NCBI GenBank assembly: GCA_021160785.1
Contig: JAGHBX010000649.1
Coordinates: forward strand, 1-7,022
Reading direction: 5' to 3'
Source of the DNA: Planctomycetota bacterium
GTDB taxonomy: Bacteria; Planctomycetota; Phycisphaerae; Sedimentisphaerales; Anaerohalosphaeraceae
Length of the DNA stretch: 7,022 nucleotides
Numbering within the stretch: position 1 is the first letter of the stretch; the number at the start of each line of letters is the position of its first letter. The notes below the pieces were generated by a model. That model saw nothing but the letters and a program-made list of their open reading frames with translations. It was not told where the DNA came from and made no database searches. Shown piece after piece: positions 5,225 to 7,022 of the stretch. The position numbers and the translations under genes were made by a program.

Positions 5225-6667
5225 ATGAAGAATTTATCACGCAGAGAATTTGTTGCCGGTGCGATGGCTGTCGGAGCGGCGGGACTGCTGCCGAGTAGTC
5301 GGGTGCTGGGAGCCAATAATGATATTCGCGTTGCGATCATCGGTCTTGGCAACAAAGGCCGCGGCCACCTTAGGAATTTCGCTAAAATAAATGGTGTTCG
5401 CATCGCCGGGTTGTGCGATGTCGATCCCAGGCGGCTGGACGAACGAGGCAAGGATTTCAAGGGCAAAGGCGTGTTCTTTACGACGGATGCACGGAAGATC
5501 ATCGCGCGTAAGGATATCGACGCCGTTGTTATCGCCACGTGCGATCACTGGCATGCGCTGCTGGCGATCTGGGCGTGTCAGGCGGGCAAGGATGTGTATG
5601 TCGAAAAGCCTGTCAGCCACAATATTCTCGAAGGGCGAAAGATGATTGCCGCGGCGAAGAAGTATGGTCGCATCATGCAGGCGGGCCTGCAGTATCGCAG
5701 CGATGAGGGGCTGGCTGAGGCGGCCGAGTATATTCAGAGCGGCAAGCTCGGTAAGCTTGTTTGTGCGCGTGTGCCGTGGTTTGAGTTGCGTCCCGGCATT
5801 GGCAAGAAGGATCCGTACACTCCGGACTGGCTGGATTACGATATGTACTGCGGACCGGGTGAACTCAAGCCGCTGCGCCGTAACGAACTGCATTACGACT
5901 GGCACTGGATGTGGAACACCGGCACGGGCGATCTGGGCAACAGCAGTGTCCACGCGTTCGATATCTGTCGGATGATGATGGGCTATAATTCGCTGCCGCC
6001 GCGGGCGATCTGTGTCGGCGGACGATTCGGCGTCGGGGATGTGGGTGATACACCCAATACGCAGTTGACGCTGCTGGATTATGAGGCGCCGATTGTGATT
6101 GAGAATCGCAACCTGGGCGACAAGAAGGGCTCGCGGAATCTCGATCATGTGCGCGGCGTGCGCGAAGGGATAATTCTCACTTGCGAGGGCGGCTACTTCG
6201 CGGGTCTGCGTGCGGGCGGCTGGATGTACGATAACAACGGTAAGAAGGTCAAGCAGTTTGTCGGAGGCGGTGGGGGCAATCATACGTCGAACTTCATCGA
6301 GGCGGTTCGCAAACGCGATGCTTCGATCCTCAAGTCGCCGATCGAAGAGGGGCATCTCTCGTCAGCGTGCTGCCATCTGGGTAATCTCTCGTATCGTCTG
6401 GGTGCGCCGGCGACGCCGGATCGAATCAAGGCGGCGATCAAGAGCAGTGATCTGGCGGGTGAGGTTTTCGACAGCATCGCCAAACATCTCAAGGCCAACA
6501 AGGTCGATCTGCGTAAGAACGCCGCCATGGTCGGCCCGCTGATGACGGTGGATCCGGCGAGTGAGGAGATCACGCAAGTCCAGGGCGGGCCAGCGTCGCT
6601 GGCTGCAGCGAAGAAACTCGCCCACGGCACGTATCGTAAACCGTATGTAATGCCGAAAGAGGTGTAA
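5225..6667 (+). CDS. Tat-exported Gfo/Idh/MocA family oxidoreductase
   Basis: This 480-residue protein belongs to the Gfo/Idh/MocA family of NAD(P)-dependent sugar and sugar-alcohol oxidoreductases. The N-terminus has a twin-arginine signal (S5-R-R-E-F9) followed by the alanine/glycine-rich segment 11-22 and a likely cleavage near A30. The Rossmann fold begins at IRVAIIGLGNKG, with GxGxxG at G40-G42-G45 and an acidic CDVDPRR after the second strand. The family's EKP motif is E127-K128-P129. The C-terminal domain contains GNSSVHAFDICRM, with H243 and D246 at the positions usual for the active-site pair. The length suits the long Planctomycetes-type exported subfamily. The gene lies 83 bp after the PmoA-like gene, on the same strand and with similar AAG-rich codon usage, so the two probably act together outside the cytoplasmic membrane. 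Because NAD(P) is not available there, exported members are thought to carry a tightly bound cofactor, as in glucose-fructose oxidoreductase. The substrate is unknown. Confidence 0.94.
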   Translation: MKNLSRREFVAGAMAVGAAGLLPSSRVLGANNDIRVAIIGLGNKGRGHLRNFAKINGVRIAGLCDVDPRRLDERGKDFKGKGVFFTTDARKIIARKDIDAVVIATCDHWHALLAIWACQAGKDVYVEKPVSHNILEGRKMIAAAKKYGRIMQAGLQYRSDEGLAEAAEYIQSGKLGKLVCARVPWFELRPGIGKKDPYTPDWLDYDMYCGPGELKPLRRNELHYDWHWMWNTGTGDLGNSSVHAFDICRMMMGYNSLPPRAICVGGRFGVGDVGDTPNTQLTLLDYEAPIVIENRNLGDKKGSRNLDHVRGVREGIILTCEGGYFAGLRAGGWMYDNNGKKVKQFVGGGGGNHTSNFIEAVRKRDASILKSPIEEGHLSSACCHLGNLSYRLGAPATPDRIKAAIKSSDLAGEVFDSIAKHLKANKVDLRKNAAMVGPLMTVDPASEEITQVQGGPASLAAAKKLAHGTYRKPYVMPKEV

Positions 6668-6670
6668 GCA

Positions 6671-6829
6671 ATGAAGTCAACCGTGGCCTAAAAGGACTAC
6701 TTTGACGTGTTGAAGCAGATTCAGGAAGACAAGAAAGAAAGGGGACAGGAGTGCAGAACTCATCTCAAGGCAGATCCAGTCTCAGGCCGGATACAACAAG
6801 CCAGGACAGGCCCAAGGTGCTGGTGGTAA
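6671..6829 (+). pseudogene. Short open frame broken by an in-frame TAA
   Basis: An ATG 3 bases after the Gfo/Idh/MocA stop opens MKSTVA, then meets TAA at 6689-6691. Past that stop the same frame continues to a second TAA at 6827-6829. The part just after the first stop, KDYFDVLKQIQEDKKERGQE, has the charged, amphipathic look of real coding sequence. It may be the start of a decayed gene, or chance reading in a leader. The second half overlaps the DJ-1/PfpI-like fragment in another frame. I do not recognise a family. No ribosome-binding site clearly serves the ATG, apart from translational coupling to the gene before it. Confidence 0.3.
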
Positions 6830-6915
6830 TCGGTGATGGTGCCGAAGTCATGGATACTCTGTTTCCCTTTTTTCGTTTGGGTGAGGATTTTCAGGTCGCA
6901 GGGTACAAATATTAA
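6751..6915 (+). pseudogene. Truncated DJ-1/PfpI-family protein, N-terminal fragment
   Basis: A GTG at 6751 lies 6 bases after AGGGGA (6740-6745) and opens 54 codons ending at TAA 6913-6915. After about 24 S/T/Q/R-rich residues comes PKVLVVIGDGAEVMDTLFPFFRL and then GEDFQVAG. This closely resembles, from memory of the family, the first strand and helix of the DJ-1/PfpI subgroup whose members read roughly KVLIIxGDATExxDTLYPYYRL. Complete members are about 170-230 residues long, so only the first quarter is present. Neither of the other two plus-strand frames continues the fold before the window ends. The gene is therefore probably a pseudogene cut by an insertion, deletion or rearrangement near 6900-6915, not simply frameshifted. 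The family includes glyoxalase-, protease- and chaperone-like proteins; the activity here cannot be inferred and is probably lost. Confidence 0.6.
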
Positions 6916-6927
6916 TCGGGTGCTCGC

Positions 6928-7022
6928 TTAATATGGTGTACATCCATGTCTCATTACATAGCTCCAGAACTGTTGCCATCGGCCCTTGGTTAGCTTCAAC
7001 GCTCGCAAGGCAAGAACGCAAC
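6928..7022 (-). other. Possible C-terminal end of a minus-strand ORF running off the window
   Basis: On the minus strand a frame is open from the window edge to a TAA (complement of 6928-6930), giving about 31 codons that end in LKLTKGRWQQFWSYVMRHGC and three more residues. The basic, aromatic-rich tail would suit a transposase or another DNA-binding protein, but I cannot name a family and the frame is short. It begins just after the point where the DJ-1/PfpI-like gene is cut, so it could belong to the element or segment that cut it. Another plus-strand frame is also open here, so chance is a real explanation. Confidence 0.25.

Noticed and set aside
4272..5240. Long minus-strand ORF of 322 codons opposite the PmoA-like gene
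   Set aside because: It is antisense to a well-supported gene, has no recognisable domain, and its length is explained by the G/C-ending codon bias of the plus-strand gene.
5237..6355. Long minus-strand ORF of 372 codons opposite the Gfo/Idh/MocA gene
   Set aside because: It is a shadow of a clear plus-strand gene with all family motifs; the antisense protein shows no family features.
6998..7022. AACGC repeated twice near the right edge, as a possible mobile-element end
   Set aside because: Five-base repeats at this distance are expected by chance, and no matching inverted end is visible in the window.

Overview
The window looks like a bacterial carbohydrate or organic-acid utilisation locus, most likely from the Planctomycetota-Verrucomicrobiota-Lentisphaerota group. 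The basis for this is the gene set: an AraC-type regulator with a LacI/XylR-like ligand-binding half, a sodium:solute symporter, a Tat-exported Gfo/Idh/MocA oxidoreductase, a secreted PmoA-like (DUF6807) protein, and a fragment of a DJ-1/PfpI protein. This combination is common in those phyla. The assignment rests on family knowledge, not on a search.

Layout. A regulator (80-1249, minus strand) is divergent from a plus-strand run of four genes: an SSS symporter (1414-3075), a 3-hydroxyisobutyrate-dehydrogenase-like enzyme (3083-4039), a PmoA-like protein (start 4113, or possibly 4026, to 5141) and a Gfo/Idh/MocA oxidoreductase (5225-6667). The 164-bp divergent intergenic region holds a promoter candidate on each strand and a spaced inverted repeat that could be an operator. 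The first three plus-strand genes are packed with a 7-bp gap and either a 14-bp overlap or a 73-bp gap, depending on the start used. The fourth follows after 83 bp with its own strong ribosome-binding site. After 6667 the sequence degrades: an open frame broken by an in-frame TAA, an N-terminal fragment of a GDATE-type DJ-1/PfpI protein that stops after 54 codons, and possibly the end of an unrecognised minus-strand ORF running off the window.

How the genes may work together (inference). The regulator senses an imported sugar or sugar acid and controls the operon. The symporter imports the compound with Na+, the cytoplasmic dehydrogenase acts on a hydroxyacid or aldehyde-acid intermediate, and the two exported proteins act outside the cytoplasmic membrane. 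The substrate cannot be read from the sequence.

The most unusual points are: (i) a 13-bp direct repeat that gives the PmoA-like gene two in-frame starts, each with its own ribosome-binding site, exactly where codon usage changes; (ii) a departure from the usual substrate-binding motif in the dehydrogenase; and (iii) the broken DJ-1/PfpI gene at the right end. I see no CRISPR array, tRNA, rRNA or complete insertion sequence, and nothing that clearly amounts to a wholly new system.
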